A stretch of DNA of 64,000 nt from Helicobacter cetorum MIT 99-5656 (GTDB lineage: Bacteria > Campylobacterota > Campylobacteria > Campylobacterales > Helicobacteraceae), in assembly GCF_000259275.1 (NCBI RefSeq), contig NC_017735.1, forward strand, positions 1,426,001 through 1,490,000, written 5' to 3'. A program made the position numbers and the translations under genes. Positions within the stretch are counted from its first letter, which is position 1. The number at the start of each line of letters is the position of its first letter. Of this stretch, positions 9,298-18,550 are shown one piece after another. Under the pieces are notes generated by a model that worked only from the letters and a program-made list of their open reading frames with translations, was not told the origin of the DNA and did no database searches.

Positions 9298-10595
9298 ATG
9301 TTCCAACCATTATTAGACGCTTTTATGGATAGCACTCAAATTGAAGAAGTTTCTTCTAAACCCCCACTTAACATAGCTGTAGCGAATTGGTGGACTGGAA
9401 ATGAAACAGAAGCAGAAGAGTTTAAATACTTTATCTTGTATCCCATCTTAAGCCAGCATTATGAAATCACTTTACACGCAAACCCTAATAAGCCTACAGA
9501 CATTGTTTTTAGTAATCCGCTTGGAGCAACCAGAAACATTTTATCCTATCCAAATACTAAACGAATTTTTTACACAAGCGAAAATCAAGTGCCTGATTTC
9601 AACCTTTTTGATTATGCTATAGGCTTTGATGAATTGGAATTTAAAGAACGCTACTTGAGAATGCCTTTATATTACGCCCAACTTCATAGGTGTGCTGAAC
9701 TAACTAACGACACCACTTCGCCTTACAAACTCAAACCTAATAGTCCTTATTCTCAAACAAAACCTACCCATCATTTTAAAACAAACCACCCGCACTTATG
9801 CTCTGTAGTAAATGGCGACATTGACCCCCTTAAAAGAGAATTTGCAAGTTTTGTAGCCAGCAATAGTCAAGCTCCTGTAAGAAATGCTTTCTATGATGCT
9901 TTGAGCTCTGTCGGTGCGATTGCGGGGGGGGGGGGGTAAATAATACCTTAGGCTATAAAGTTCCAAATAAAACAGAATTTCTAAGTCAATACAAATTTAA
10001 TCTCTGTTTTGAAAATTCTTTGGGCTATGGCTATGTAACAGAGAAAATCATAGACGCTTATTTTAGTCATACTATTCCTATCTATTGGGGAAGTCCTAGT
10101 GTGGCTAAAGATTTTAACCCTAAAAGTTTTGTGAATGTGCATGATTTTAAAGATTTTAGAGAAGCGATTGATTATGTGAGATACCTGCATACACATGATA
10201 ACGCCTATTTAGATATGTTATATGAAAATCCTTTAAATTCTGTTAATGGCAAGCCTTGTTTTTATCAAGACTTGAGTTTTAAAAAGATTTTAGATTTCTT
10301 TAAGAATATCTTAGAGAATGGTGAGATTTACCATGATAACCCTTTCATTTGGTATCGTGATTTGTATGAGCCGTTATTATCTATAGACGCAACCAAAGAA
10401 GAACTTGAAGCCACTAAAGAAGAATTGTCTCTGTTAAAAATGGATTATGAGAATTTGAAATCCAAGCATGACCACATTCTACAAAACGCCTTACCTTTAT
10501 TAGATTTATCTCAAAACCTATCTTTTAAAATCTATCGCAAGCTGTATCAAAAATTATCGCCTTTGCTTCGTATAGCTAGAAAGCTGATTAAATAA
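9298..10595 (+). CDS. futA: Alpha-1,3-fucosyltransferase (GT10), frameshifted at a G13 tract: phase OFF
   Basis: Transfers fucose from GDP-fucose to N-acetyllactosamine to build Lewis antigens on LPS O-chains, acting at the inner face of the membrane. The first reading segment ends after residue 213 at a TAA directly behind the G-tract (9924-9936). The reading frame then continues one frame away to 10595. Adding one G (14) or removing two (11) joins both halves into a 432-residue protein. The first half holds the acceptor-binding region (KRIFYTSENQVPDFNLFDYA). The second half holds the GT10 donor motif (LCFENS...GYGYVTEKI) and YWGSPSVAKDFNP. A short ATKEELE heptad repeat and basic amphipathic C-terminal helices follow. 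Whether it is orthologous to futA or futB of H. pylori is not decidable here. Confidence 0.92.
9924..9936 (+). repeat. G13 homopolymer inside the fucosyltransferase (phase-variation switch)
   Basis: Thirteen G follow GC at 9922-9923. The upstream frame reads GCG then four GGG codons and TAA; the downstream frame needs one extra base. Tract lengths of 11 or 14 restore the gene. Slipped-strand mispairing at this position of fucosyltransferase genes is established in H. pylori. The length reported could also carry a sequencing error of one base. Confidence 0.95.
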
Positions 10596-10602
10596 GTTAA
10601 AT

Positions 10603-11220
10603 CTAATTCAAAAAATCAAGCGCCACTTTAAAATGTGTCAAGGCTTCTTTTTTGAGCGTTGGGTTTTTGAGCATGTCTTCTAAAGCATGCGTGCTTAAAA
10701 ACCGTTTTGCTTTTAAGCTCACCATGCGACCAAACGACTCTTCTTTAGAGAGATTTAAAAGGTATTTGAGCAAGGTCTCGCCAAATACAATTACCAGTTT
10801 TGAAACACTACTATCTAACTGCCATATTAAATGGGGCAAGCAAGCATTGATTTCTTCTTCTAGATTAAGGCTATTAGAATTGCATTTAAGAAGCGATAAA
10901 ATATTACAATCTCTCAAAGAAGCATGAAAAACTTTTTGAATAATGTTCTGTAGCATCATTGCCTTCAAATTATCTAAAAAATTTAATTGAGTATCTAGCA
11001 TGGGAGTGAGCGTAATAAAAGTGAGCTTGGATTGAGGGTTAAAAAGCCCAGCAACAGGCCTTGAGTTTTGATGGCGTTTGCATAAATTGCAATTTTCTAC
11101 ACTCTCATGGACTTGTTTATTAAGGGGCTTAGTGGGGGTTTTTGTAGGACTAATATTTGTATAGGTTTCACCCAAAAGACGCTCCATATAAAGAGAGCGT
11201 AAGGTTTTTAAATTTTCCAA
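10603..11220 (-). CDS. Uracil-DNA glycosylase superfamily protein (family 4-like, altered active site)
   Basis: 205 residues (HP0650 counterpart). The family-4 iron-sulfur cysteine pattern appears intact: CNLC near residue 44, then KCNSNS and NACLPHL with 14 residues between the cysteines. VIVFGETLL matches the central beta-strand motif and STHALEDMLKNP resembles the C-terminal H-P-S-x-L-x-N block. The catalytic GE-x-P-G loop is not recognisable (TLTPMLD instead), and the usual KCRPPxN is KCNSNS. It may therefore bind DNA without classical uracil excision; that is inference. Start TTG at 11220 lies five bases after the aspA stop with a weak ribosome site. An in-frame ATG at codon 12 is an alternative. 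Confidence 0.72.
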   Translation of the reverse strand: MENLKTLRSLYMERLLGETYTNISPTKTPTKPLNKQVHESVENCNLCKRHQNSRPVAGLFNPQSKLTFITLTPMLDTQLNFLDNLKAMMLQNIIQKVFHASLRDCNILSLLKCNSNSLNLEEEINACLPHLIWQLDSSVSKLVIVFGETLLKYLLNLSKEESFGRMVSLKAKRFLSTHALEDMLKNPTLKKEALTHFKVALDFLN

Positions 11221-11225
11221 AAGTC

Positions 11226-12632
11226 TTAGTCTTTGTGCTTTTTGAAAGTATGAGGGCTTAGCATGTTTTCTGGCTTAAAAATATCATCTAATTGTTCTTT
11301 GGTTAAGATTTTCTTTTCTAGAGTGATGTCATAGATAGAGCGGCCGCTTTTCAAAGCTTCTTTAGCAATGGAAGCGGATTTTTCATAGCCAATGTGAGGG
11401 TTGAGTGCGGTAACAATGCCGATACTATTAAACACATAATCGCTACAAATCTTCTCATTAGCCGTAATACCTTCTACACATTTAGTCGTTAAAGTTTCAA
11501 TCGCACGCCCTAAAATCACAAAAGAATGGAATAGTTTGTAAGCAATGACAGGCTCAAACACATTCAATTGTAATTGTCCACCTTCTGCGGCTAGTGCCAC
11601 ACTCAAATCATTTCCGATTACCGCAAAGCACACTTGATTAACTACCTCTGGAATTACAGGGTTAACCTTACCAGGCATTATGGAACTACCCGGTTGCATT
11701 TTAGGCAAATTAATTTCGTTTAGCCCCGCTCTAGGACCTGAACTTAACAATCTTAAGTCATTACAAATCTTAGAAAGTTTTACAGCAATACGCTTTAATA
11801 CCCCGCTCACTTGCACATACGCTCCCGTGCTTTGAGTGGCTTCTATTAAGTTATGAGCGACCACAAAAGGGCGACCCGTTACTTCTTGGATTTTCTTTTC
11901 AATCAAGCCACGATAATCAGGGTGCGAATTGATTCCTGTGCCAATAGCAGTGCCACCTAAATTAAGCTCTCTTACCCAATTTCTAGCGTCTAAAACTTGC
12001 TCAATATCCTTATCAATCATCAAAGCATAAGTTTCAAACTCTTGCCCTAAAGTCATAGGCACAGCGTCTTGAAGCTGGGTGCGCCCCATTTTAATCACAT
12101 GAGAAAATTCCTTAGCTTTTTTGGCAAAAACATCGCGCAAGGCTTTCATGGGAGCTACCAAATTGCTCAATCGCTCATAAATGGCAATTTTTAAAGCACT
12201 AGGATAGGCATCATTTGTAGATTGAGAGCGGTTAACATGGTCATTAGGGTGGCAAAATTCATACTCGCCCTTTTTATGCCCCATGTATTCTAAAGCTAAA
12301 TTAGAAATGACTTCATTCACATTCATGTTAGTGCTTGTGCCAGCCCCCCCTTGAATCATATCTACAATGAACTGGTCATGGTGCTTGTCATCTATCAACA
12401 AATCGCATGCATGACAAATAGCAATCTTAACTTTTTCATCAATCAAACCCAACTCTGCATTAGCTAGAGCGGCTGCTTTTTTGACTTGAGCAAAAGACCT
12501 AATAAAAATAGGGTAGCTAGAAAGCTTGTCATTAGTGATAAAAAAATTCTCACTCGCTCTTAAAGTTTGAATCCCATAATAAACTTCGTTGCTAATTTCC
12601 ATTTCTCCGATGAAATCATGTTCAATGCGCAT
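11226..12632 (-). CDS. aspA: Aspartate ammonia-lyase
   Basis: Deaminates aspartate to fumarate and ammonia, feeding fumarate respiration and ammonia supply (468 aa, cytosolic homotetramer). The lyase signature GSSIMPGKVNP is present near residue 317, with GGAGTSTNMNVNEV near 97 and GRTQLQDAVP near 184, which favour aspartase over fumarase. ATG at 12632 has AAGGAG five bases upstream. It reads out of the interval after murA on the same strand. H. pylori HP0649 is at the same place. Confidence 0.95.
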   Translation of the reverse strand: MRIEHDFIGEMEISNEVYYGIQTLRASENFFITNDKLSSYPIFIRSFAQVKKAAALANAELGLIDEKVKIAICHACDLLIDDKHHDQFIVDMIQGGAGTSTNMNVNEVISNLALEYMGHKKGEYEFCHPNDHVNRSQSTNDAYPSALKIAIYERLSNLVAPMKALRDVFAKKAKEFSHVIKMGRTQLQDAVPMTLGQEFETYALMIDKDIEQVLDARNWVRELNLGGTAIGTGINSHPDYRGLIEKKIQEVTGRPFVVAHNLIEATQSTGAYVQVSGVLKRIAVKLSKICNDLRLLSSGPRAGLNEINLPKMQPGSSIMPGKVNPVIPEVVNQVCFAVIGNDLSVALAAEGGQLQLNVFEPVIAYKLFHSFVILGRAIETLTTKCVEGITANEKICSDYVFNSIGIVTALNPHIGYEKSASIAKEALKSGRSIYDITLEKKILTKEQLDDIFKPENMLSPHTFKKHKD

Positions 12633-12683
12633 GAAAGCTCCTTGTGTAGTAAAATATTGTGGCTATTGTAACCAAACTTTGAG

Positions 12684-13952
12684 TTACTTTTCTTTTAAAC
12701 GCTTGATTTTTACCCCCAAGGCACTCATTTTGTTCTCTAAGCTCTCATAACCCCTATCCAAGTGATAAATTCTATGCACCCTACTCACGCCTTGAGCTAC
12801 TAAAGCGGCTAAAATGAGAGCTGAAGAAGCCCTTAAATCAGTCGCCATCACATCACTTCCTGTAAGCTCTGTAGAGCCACTAATGGTAGCAATATTAGTC
12901 TTTAAACTGATATTAGCCCCTAAGCGTTGCAATTCGCTTGCATGCATGAAGCGGTTTTCAAACAAGGTTTCTTGAATAATGCTAGTCCCCAAACATTGTG
13001 TGGCTAATGCCATAAATTGCGCTTGCATATCAGTCGGAAAACCCGGATATTCTTGAGTGGTAATTTCAAACGCATGGCGTTTATTGGTAGGATAAATTTC
13101 TATAGAATTTTTTTGAATGTCTAATTTAAAACCGATTTCTATAAGCTTGTCTGAAATGGCTTGAAGATGATTTGGCATGACATTTTCAATTTTAAGCTGG
13201 CAATTAGAGATAGCCCCTACGCATAAATAAGTGCCTGCTTCAATCCTATCAGGAATGATTTGAATATCTTTTAGCCTTAACGCTTCGTTTTCTGTGCCTC
13301 TAATTTTCAACTCACTTGTGCCTATGCCCTCAATCTCTACCCCCCCACTTTGTAAAAATTCACATAATTGAGTGATTTCTGGCTCCTTAGCGGCGTTGAT
13401 AATGCGTGTTGTGCCTTTGGCTAAACTTGCTGCCATAAGGGCATTCTCTGTGCCTGTAACGGTGATTTTATCAAATAAAATATCATTACCTTTTAAACCC
13501 TTAGGAGCTTTTGCATGAATATAACCCTGCTCAATTTTGATTTCAGCCCCTAATTGTTGCATAGCTTTTAGGTGTAAATCCACAGGGCGAGTGCCTATAG
13601 CACACCCACCAGGCAAGCTCACTAAGCATTCTTTAAAGCGTGCTAGTAAAGGACCTAGAACCAAGATAGAAGCACGCATTTTACGCACCAAATCATAAGT
13701 GGCTTCGGTGTGATGGAGGTTTTTTGTGCAAGCCTTAAGCGTATGAGTATCAAGCCACTCTAACTCTACGCCTAAATTTTGCAATAACAATGCCATAGCC
13801 TTTATATCTGCCACTATAGGCAAAGCCCTTATTTTGACTTCTTGTTGGCTTAAAAGTGTGGCGGCTAAGATAGGAAGGGCGGCATTTTTAGCCCCTGAAA
13901 TATTGATAGTGCCTTTTAAAGGGCTTTGTCCTACAATCTCTAAAAAATCCAA
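12684..13952 (-). CDS. murA: UDP-N-acetylglucosamine 1-carboxyvinyltransferase
   Basis: First committed step of peptidoglycan synthesis: transfers enolpyruvate from PEP to UDP-GlcNAc. It is 422 residues long. [16 protein letters not shown] (about 19-34) and the catalytic cysteine loop [16 protein letters not shown] (about 113-128, C117) are intact, so fosfomycin sensitivity would be expected from the active site alone. [17 protein letters not shown] near the C-terminus is also typical. The start is TTG at 13952 with AAGGATAG upstream, embedded in the end of the preceding gene (65-bp overlap). Confidence 0.96.
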   Translation of the reverse strand: MDFLEIVGQSPLKGTINISGAKNAALPILAATLLSQQEVKIRALPIVADIKAMALLLQNLGVELEWLDTHTLKACTKNLHHTEATYDLVRKMRASILVLGPLLARFKECLVSLPGGCAIGTRPVDLHLKAMQQLGAEIKIEQGYIHAKAPKGLKGNDILFDKITVTGTENALMAASLAKGTTRIINAAKEPEITQLCEFLQSGGVEIEGIGTSELKIRGTENEALRLKDIQIIPDRIEAGTYLCVGAISNCQLKIENVMPNHLQAISDKLIEIGFKLDIQKNSIEIYPTNKRHAFEITTQEYPGFPTDMQAQFMALATQCLGTSIIQETLFENRFMHASELQRLGANISLKTNIATISGSTELTGSDVMATDLRASSALILAALVAQGVSRVHRIYHLDRGYESLENKMSALGVKIKRLKEK

Positions 13953-14361
13953 TTCTATCCTTTTTTTCTTTGTTTTTAAGGGCTAAGCCTGTCGCATTAG
14001 AAATCTTTTGCTGGTAATTTGGGTTAGCACTTTCTAAATCCTGTCCAAAATTAATCGCATTTTCTAATTCAAAAAATTCTGAAGCCACCAAAATTTGTAT
14101 CGTGTCTAGCCATAGACTCTCTTTGTCTTTGGGGCAAATTTTAAAATGCTTATAAAAGCTGTCTTTAAGTTTTTGTAGGGCTTGCTCGCTTTTAAGGCTC
14201 TTAACTTGCTGGTGCAAACTTTCTAAAGACACGCTTTTTTTAGGCAATTCCTGCTTTAATGGGGCGCGAGAAAATCTCCACGCAAGCCCAATTAATAGCA
14301 CAGGGAGCAAACATAAAAACAAGCTCAAATACATGTAAGCGTAATAAGTTAAACTACCCAT
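13888..14361 (-). CDS. Small membrane-anchored protein of unknown function (HP0647 counterpart)
   Basis: 157 residues. It has one N-terminal transmembrane segment ([20 protein letters not shown], about residues 9-28) with a basic end and then a helical, charged soluble part. No enzymatic motif is recognised. The last 21 codons overlap the start of murA by 65 bp, and this tail (from DRIGFF onward) is cysteine/arginine-rich and unlike the rest. A one-base longer A-run at 13961-13967 would end the protein at a TAG just before murA. It overlaps nothing at its 5' end and follows galU by 3 bp. Confidence 0.7.
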   Translation of the reverse strand: MGSLTYYAYMYLSLFLCLLPVLLIGLAWRFSRAPLKQELPKKSVSLESLHQQVKSLKSEQALQKLKDSFYKHFKICPKDKESLWLDTIQILVASEFFELENAINFGQDLESANPNYQQKISNATGLALKNKEKKDRIGFFRDCRTKPFKRHYQYFRG

Positions 14362-14364
14362 AAT

Positions 14365-15186
14365 TTATAAGCGTTTTTTATAATACGCATTAGTCGCTTC
14401 AATATAGCCTTCTACGCTTCCACAATCATAGCGTTTGCCTTTGAATTGATAGGCGATAATGCGTTTTTGTTTAGCTTGAGTTAAAAGGGCGTCTGTAATT
14501 TGGATTTCATTATTTTTACCGGGTTTAGTCATACGCAAAATATCAAAAATATCAGGGGTTAGAATGTAACGCCCTATCACAGCCAAATTGCTTGGGGCGG
14601 CTTCTTGACTAGGTTTTTCAACCATATCTTTAATCTCATACACCCCATCTTCTAATAATTCGCCCTTAATCACGCCGTATTTTGAGACTTCTTCTAACGC
14701 CACTTCTTCAATGGCAACAATGGGGCATTGATATTTTTGATACAAGGTCGTCATTTGCTTTAAGACACTTGGATGTTCGTTGCTTGTGCATAAATCATCA
14801 GCCAAAATCACCGCAAAAGGCTCATTGCCTATAAGGGCTTCTCCGGTTAATATCGCATGCCCTAGACCCTTCATTTGTTTTTGTCGCACATAGGAAAAAC
14901 AGCATTTTTCTATGATATTGCGGATGCTTTTTAAGGCGTTCTCTTTGCTTGTGCCTTGAATTTGATGCTCTATTTCATAACTCGTATCAAAATAATTTTC
15001 TAGGCTTCGCTTGTTTCTGCCTGTAACAATCGCCATGACTTCACAGCCTGCTTGCATAGCTTCTTCCACAGCATATTGCATTAAAGGTTTATCTACAATA
15101 GGCAACATCTCTTTAGGAATGGTTTTAGTAATCGGTAAAAAGCGTGTGCCATAGCCAGCGGCAGGGAAAAGACATTTTTTAATCAT
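14365..15186 (-). CDS. galU: UTP-glucose-1-phosphate uridylyltransferase
   Basis: Makes UDP-glucose for LPS and other surface sugars (273 aa, cytosolic). The nucleotidyltransferase signature AAGYGTRFLPITKTIPKEMLP spans about residues 8-28. LADDLC near residue 130 and VEKPSQEAAPSNLAVIGRYIL near 190-210 are GalU-specific. ATG at 15186 overlaps the slt stop (ATGA) and is preceded by AAAGGATAA. H. pylori HP0646 is equivalent. Confidence 0.96.
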   Translation of the reverse strand: MIKKCLFPAAGYGTRFLPITKTIPKEMLPIVDKPLMQYAVEEAMQAGCEVMAIVTGRNKRSLENYFDTSYEIEHQIQGTSKENALKSIRNIIEKCCFSYVRQKQMKGLGHAILTGEALIGNEPFAVILADDLCTSNEHPSVLKQMTTLYQKYQCPIVAIEEVALEEVSKYGVIKGELLEDGVYEIKDMVEKPSQEAAPSNLAVIGRYILTPDIFDILRMTKPGKNNEIQITDALLTQAKQKRIIAYQFKGKRYDCGSVEGYIEATNAYYKKRL

Positions 15187-16865
15187 TTTTTATCCTTTAA
15201 GTTAAGAGTTTGTTGTAAAAATGCATCAACAGGAATAAAATTTCCAAAAATTTCTTGATAAATCAAGTAATTTGCCATGACCTTAAAGCCATACAAGCGA
15301 GTCTCGCTATAAGGCACAAGCTCCATACTAAGCCATGGCTCAAAGCGATTCTTCTCTTTAAATCGTTTGGAGCTTTCTAACCACCTTCGCAAAAACCCAG
15401 GCCCAGCATTATAAGCATAGGCTACAAAAAGGGGGTGGTTAAATTCTTTTTTCAAATGGTTTAAATAGTAATTGCCAAATTTAAGAGCGATATTTGGGTT
15501 AAACATGTCGTTTAAATCAATGTTTTCTAGACCTAGGTTTTTAGCAAAAGGCTCTACATTAAAGGGCATAATTTGCATAAGCCCTAAAGCAAAAGAGCGA
15601 GAGATTAAAGCAGGGAGCAAGAAACTTTCTTGCCTAGCAATCGCATAAGCCATCGCTTTTTCATCGTTATTTTGCCACGCAATAATGCCTTCATAGGGGG
15701 AAAGATAGTAATAGAGCCTGTCTTTATTGCGTTCTCTCAAAAGATAGGTGAGTTCTGGGGCACTTTTTTCATAATGCAGAGATTTAAGCGTGTTGTTAAA
15801 AGCCGCTTCATCTTGTAAGCTCAGGGCTTTTTCTTTAAAATTTTGCCACAAAAAGGGGTCGCTTGTGTTAAAGGGGGGATTTTTCTTGCTTAAATTTTGA
15901 ATGCTTGAAATGATACGATAATTAGGTGCGATTTCCAGCTTGTGGCTCGCATAAATGCTGTAGAGATTTAAAGCATCGCTTTTTGAGAGACGCTCCAAAG
16001 TTTTTTTCTTTTTAGAAACCAAGTATTGCCAAAAAATAGCCCTGTCTCTCAAAAAAACATCATCTTTAGTAGCGGCTTCAGAGCGTTCAAAATACTTGAG
16101 TGCTTTAGAAGGTTTTTTTCGTAAAATTTCATTGATGCCTAAAATAAAAAAGGTTTGTGCGTTGCTATGAGTAGCGTTACTCTTAGCTAGAGCATCTTTG
16201 AAATGGTTTAATTTAGGGTCTAGGATAACTTGATAAATTAAGCGATTAAACGCTGGATAATTTTCATCTAAAAGGCGGTTTAACTCTTTAATAGAAATGG
16301 GCTCTTCAAAGATTTGAAGCTTTTTTTCATAGCTTAAGTGGTTAAATAATGCACTAAAAACCTGTGCATTAGCCTTAAACATAGAAACGCTAATGTTTCT
16401 ACTTTGCAAAAGAGTTAGTTCTTCATAAAGAATGGGGTAGGATTCTTTGATTTTTTCCTGTAAAGGTTTGAGCGTTTTAAGAGAGATTTTATCAAAATCC
16501 TTGATTTTTGATTTTAAAGCTATGGCAATACAGCTTGCTTGGAGGGTGTTTATTTCTTCTAGTGCGTTTTCTAAAGTGATTTGTTTGCAATGAATATCTT
16601 CAGGCATTTTGACATTAGGGTTTTTCTCTAAATTTTCTAAGCCTTTTTCATGCATGGCCTTTTGTAAGGCACTATTTTTATTTTGGGTTAATTCATAGGC
16701 TTTTTTGGCGTTTTCTAAACTTGTCTTTTTATCGCTAATGTAACGCCATAAATAGTAGTCTCTAGCAATTCCAGCAGGCTTTTTTTCTAAATCTTTCAAG
16801 CTCAACTCTGTTTTAGAAAAACTAATGCCAAGCATACCAATAAAAAACAAGACAAGAAAACGCAT
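15183..16865 (-). CDS. slt: Soluble lytic murein transglycosylase
   Basis: Periplasmic enzyme (560 aa) that cleaves glycan strands to anhydro-muropeptides. It starts with a signal peptide (MRFLVLFFIGMLGISFS). A long alpha-solenoid of about 350 residues follows. The C-terminal GH23 domain begins near residue 405: AIARQESFLLPALISRSFALGLMQIMP carries the catalytic Glu (ARQES), followed by NIALKFGNYYL and AYNAGPG. ATG at 16865. It is translationally coupled to galU. Homologue of H. pylori Slt (HP0645). Confidence 0.95.
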   Translation of the reverse strand: MRFLVLFFIGMLGISFSKTELSLKDLEKKPAGIARDYYLWRYISDKKTSLENAKKAYELTQNKNSALQKAMHEKGLENLEKNPNVKMPEDIHCKQITLENALEEINTLQASCIAIALKSKIKDFDKISLKTLKPLQEKIKESYPILYEELTLLQSRNISVSMFKANAQVFSALFNHLSYEKKLQIFEEPISIKELNRLLDENYPAFNRLIYQVILDPKLNHFKDALAKSNATHSNAQTFFILGINEILRKKPSKALKYFERSEAATKDDVFLRDRAIFWQYLVSKKKKTLERLSKSDALNLYSIYASHKLEIAPNYRIISSIQNLSKKNPPFNTSDPFLWQNFKEKALSLQDEAAFNNTLKSLHYEKSAPELTYLLRERNKDRLYYYLSPYEGIIAWQNNDEKAMAYAIARQESFLLPALISRSFALGLMQIMPFNVEPFAKNLGLENIDLNDMFNPNIALKFGNYYLNHLKKEFNHPLFVAYAYNAGPGFLRRWLESSKRFKEKNRFEPWLSMELVPYSETRLYGFKVMANYLIYQEIFGNFIPVDAFLQQTLNLKDKK

Positions 16866-16877
16866 AATATTATTTCT

Positions 16878-17171
16878 TTAGAGATTTTTTGCGAGCATAA
16901 AGAGCCATTGAATGAAAGTCAAATCTAGAAATTTCAAAACAATAATCACCACTAAGGGAGCAAAATCTAGTCCATTATACACGAGTTTGAATTTAGAACG
17001 CAAGAAATAAAACACCGGCTCACACAAGCGAGCAAGAATTTGCACGACAGGATTATTAGGGTTAGGTTGCACAAAGCTTAGAAGTGAATAAATAATGATT
17101 ACCCACATATACAGCGTAATGAGTGAGCTTAGAATGACGGCTACAGCATTAATGAGAGTGGAAAATATCAT
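16878..17171 (-). CDS. YggT family membrane protein
   Basis: 97 residues with two hydrophobic segments (about 5-28 and 68-92) separated by the conserved [21 protein letters not shown] loop that defines the YggT/CCB3-like family. These proteins are associated with membrane or cytochrome assembly and osmotic tolerance in other organisms; the role here is unknown. ATG at 17171 overlaps the gltX stop by 4 bp (ATGA), and slt starts 12 bp downstream. This suggests co-translation in the gltX-yggT-slt-galU run. Confidence 0.88.
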   Translation of the reverse strand: MIFSTLINAVAVILSSLITLYMWVIIIYSLLSFVQPNPNNPVVQILARLCEPVFYFLRSKFKLVYNGLDFAPLVVIIVLKFLDLTFIQWLFMLAKNL

Positions 17172-18487
17172 GCTTTTAGCCTTAAGATTTCTTTATAATG
17201 GCTTTGAATATAAGGAAAAATCAAAGGCAATTCAATGCCATGTGAGTTTCCGGTTAAAAGAATGCGTAAGGGTTTGAAAAAGTCCTTACCCTTAAGCTCG
17301 CTTAAATTCATGCTATCTTTTTTGAAACTTTCAAAATCGCTGTAGGCTTGAAAATCCATGGTTTTAAGGGCGTTAAAAAGCACTAAGCAACGCTCTTTAA
17401 AGTCTTCGTTTTCATAAGTTCTAACAATATCTTTTGGCTCTAAAAACAACGAAATTTTTTCTTTTAATTCTAAAAGAGTGTCGCTCTCTTCTACAAATAA
17501 TCTTAAAAGCCCTAAAAGACTAATATCCTTTATTTGAGTAAGCTCTAGTAATTTTTCATCATCTAAAAGTTTCAAATGCTCGTGGTTTAAATGCTTTAAG
17601 TATTTCAAATTAAAATGCGCCGGTGAGTTAGAAAGACTTTCTAAATTAAACCAAACAATTGCTTCTTCTAAAGTAAAAACTTCCTTAGGCACTTTGTTAC
17701 CGATAGTGATGAGATAATTAACAATCGCAGTGGGTAAAAACCCCTGTTTTAAGAGCCATTTCACACTTGATGCTTCATCTCTCTTACTCATCTTTTTACC
17801 ACTTATCTCATCTAAGATAATGGGTAAATGAGCGTAAGTAATAGGATTAGTTGAACCTAAAGCTTGTTGAATTAAAATTTGTTTAGGGGTATTACTCACA
17901 TGGTCTTCGCCCCTAATAATAAAACTAATTTCATAGAGCAAATCATCGCACGCACAAGCGAAGTTATAAGTAGGACTCTTATCTTTTCTTAAAAGCACAA
18001 AAGAATCTAATTCATAAGGCTCAAATTTCACTTCTTTTTTAATCACATCATTAAAAGACATGGCATTTTGCGGAGCTTTTAAACGCACAACAGGGTTATT
18101 ATGCTTACCTTTTTCCAAAGTCGCCCACTCATCTAAATACCTAAAAGGGCGTTTTTCATTCTTGGCTTTTTCTTTTTCTTTTTCCAAAAATTCCGTGCTT
18201 GCATAACACAAAAACGCCTTATTTTCTTTAAGCAATTTTTCTGCCATATCTCTATGATAATTTAAATTATGGCTTTGATAAATAAGCTTGTCAAAGCATA
18301 TTCCCATAAGCTTTAAAATCTCTAAAATCTCTTGGTCTTTTCCTTCAATGTTTCGCTCTTTGTCTGTGTCTTCAATGCGGATTAAAAAGGGTTTGTTCTG
18401 CTGTTTAGCCACAATATAATTAAAAATGGCTGCTCTTAAATTCCCTATGTGCATATCTCCTGTAGGCGAAGGCGCAAAACGAAGCAT
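17168..18487 (-). CDS. gltX2: Glutamyl-tRNA synthetase, GluRS2 type (mischarges tRNA-Gln)
   Basis: Class I synthetase of 439 residues. It has [16 protein letters not shown] (HIGH motif, about 7-22) and the KMSKRDEA (KMSKS-type) loop near residue 234. Helicobacter has two GluRS enzymes; this position and length match HP0643 (GluRS2), which charges tRNA(Gln) with Glu for GatCAB to amidate. Start ATG at 18487. The junction with tilS upstream (18488-18550) is not the H. pylori neighbour order as I remember it. Assigning type 2 rests on context and length, not on a tree. Confidence 0.9.
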   Translation of the reverse strand: MLRFAPSPTGDMHIGNLRAAIFNYIVAKQQNKPFLIRIEDTDKERNIEGKDQEILEILKLMGICFDKLIYQSHNLNYHRDMAEKLLKENKAFLCYASTEFLEKEKEKAKNEKRPFRYLDEWATLEKGKHNNPVVRLKAPQNAMSFNDVIKKEVKFEPYELDSFVLLRKDKSPTYNFACACDDLLYEISFIIRGEDHVSNTPKQILIQQALGSTNPITYAHLPIILDEISGKKMSKRDEASSVKWLLKQGFLPTAIVNYLITIGNKVPKEVFTLEEAIVWFNLESLSNSPAHFNLKYLKHLNHEHLKLLDDEKLLELTQIKDISLLGLLRLFVEESDTLLELKEKISLFLEPKDIVRTYENEDFKERCLVLFNALKTMDFQAYSDFESFKKDSMNLSELKGKDFFKPLRILLTGNSHGIELPLIFPYIQSHYKEILRLKA

Positions 18488-18550
18488 AAAAACCCTTTAT
18501 TAAATAAAATGATGTGTAATTATACTCTAAGAATACTTAATCAAACTTGT

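Noticed and set aside
12344-12350. Run of seven C in aspA
   Set aside because: It encodes the conserved GG-A segment of the lyase family, so it is constrained coding sequence.
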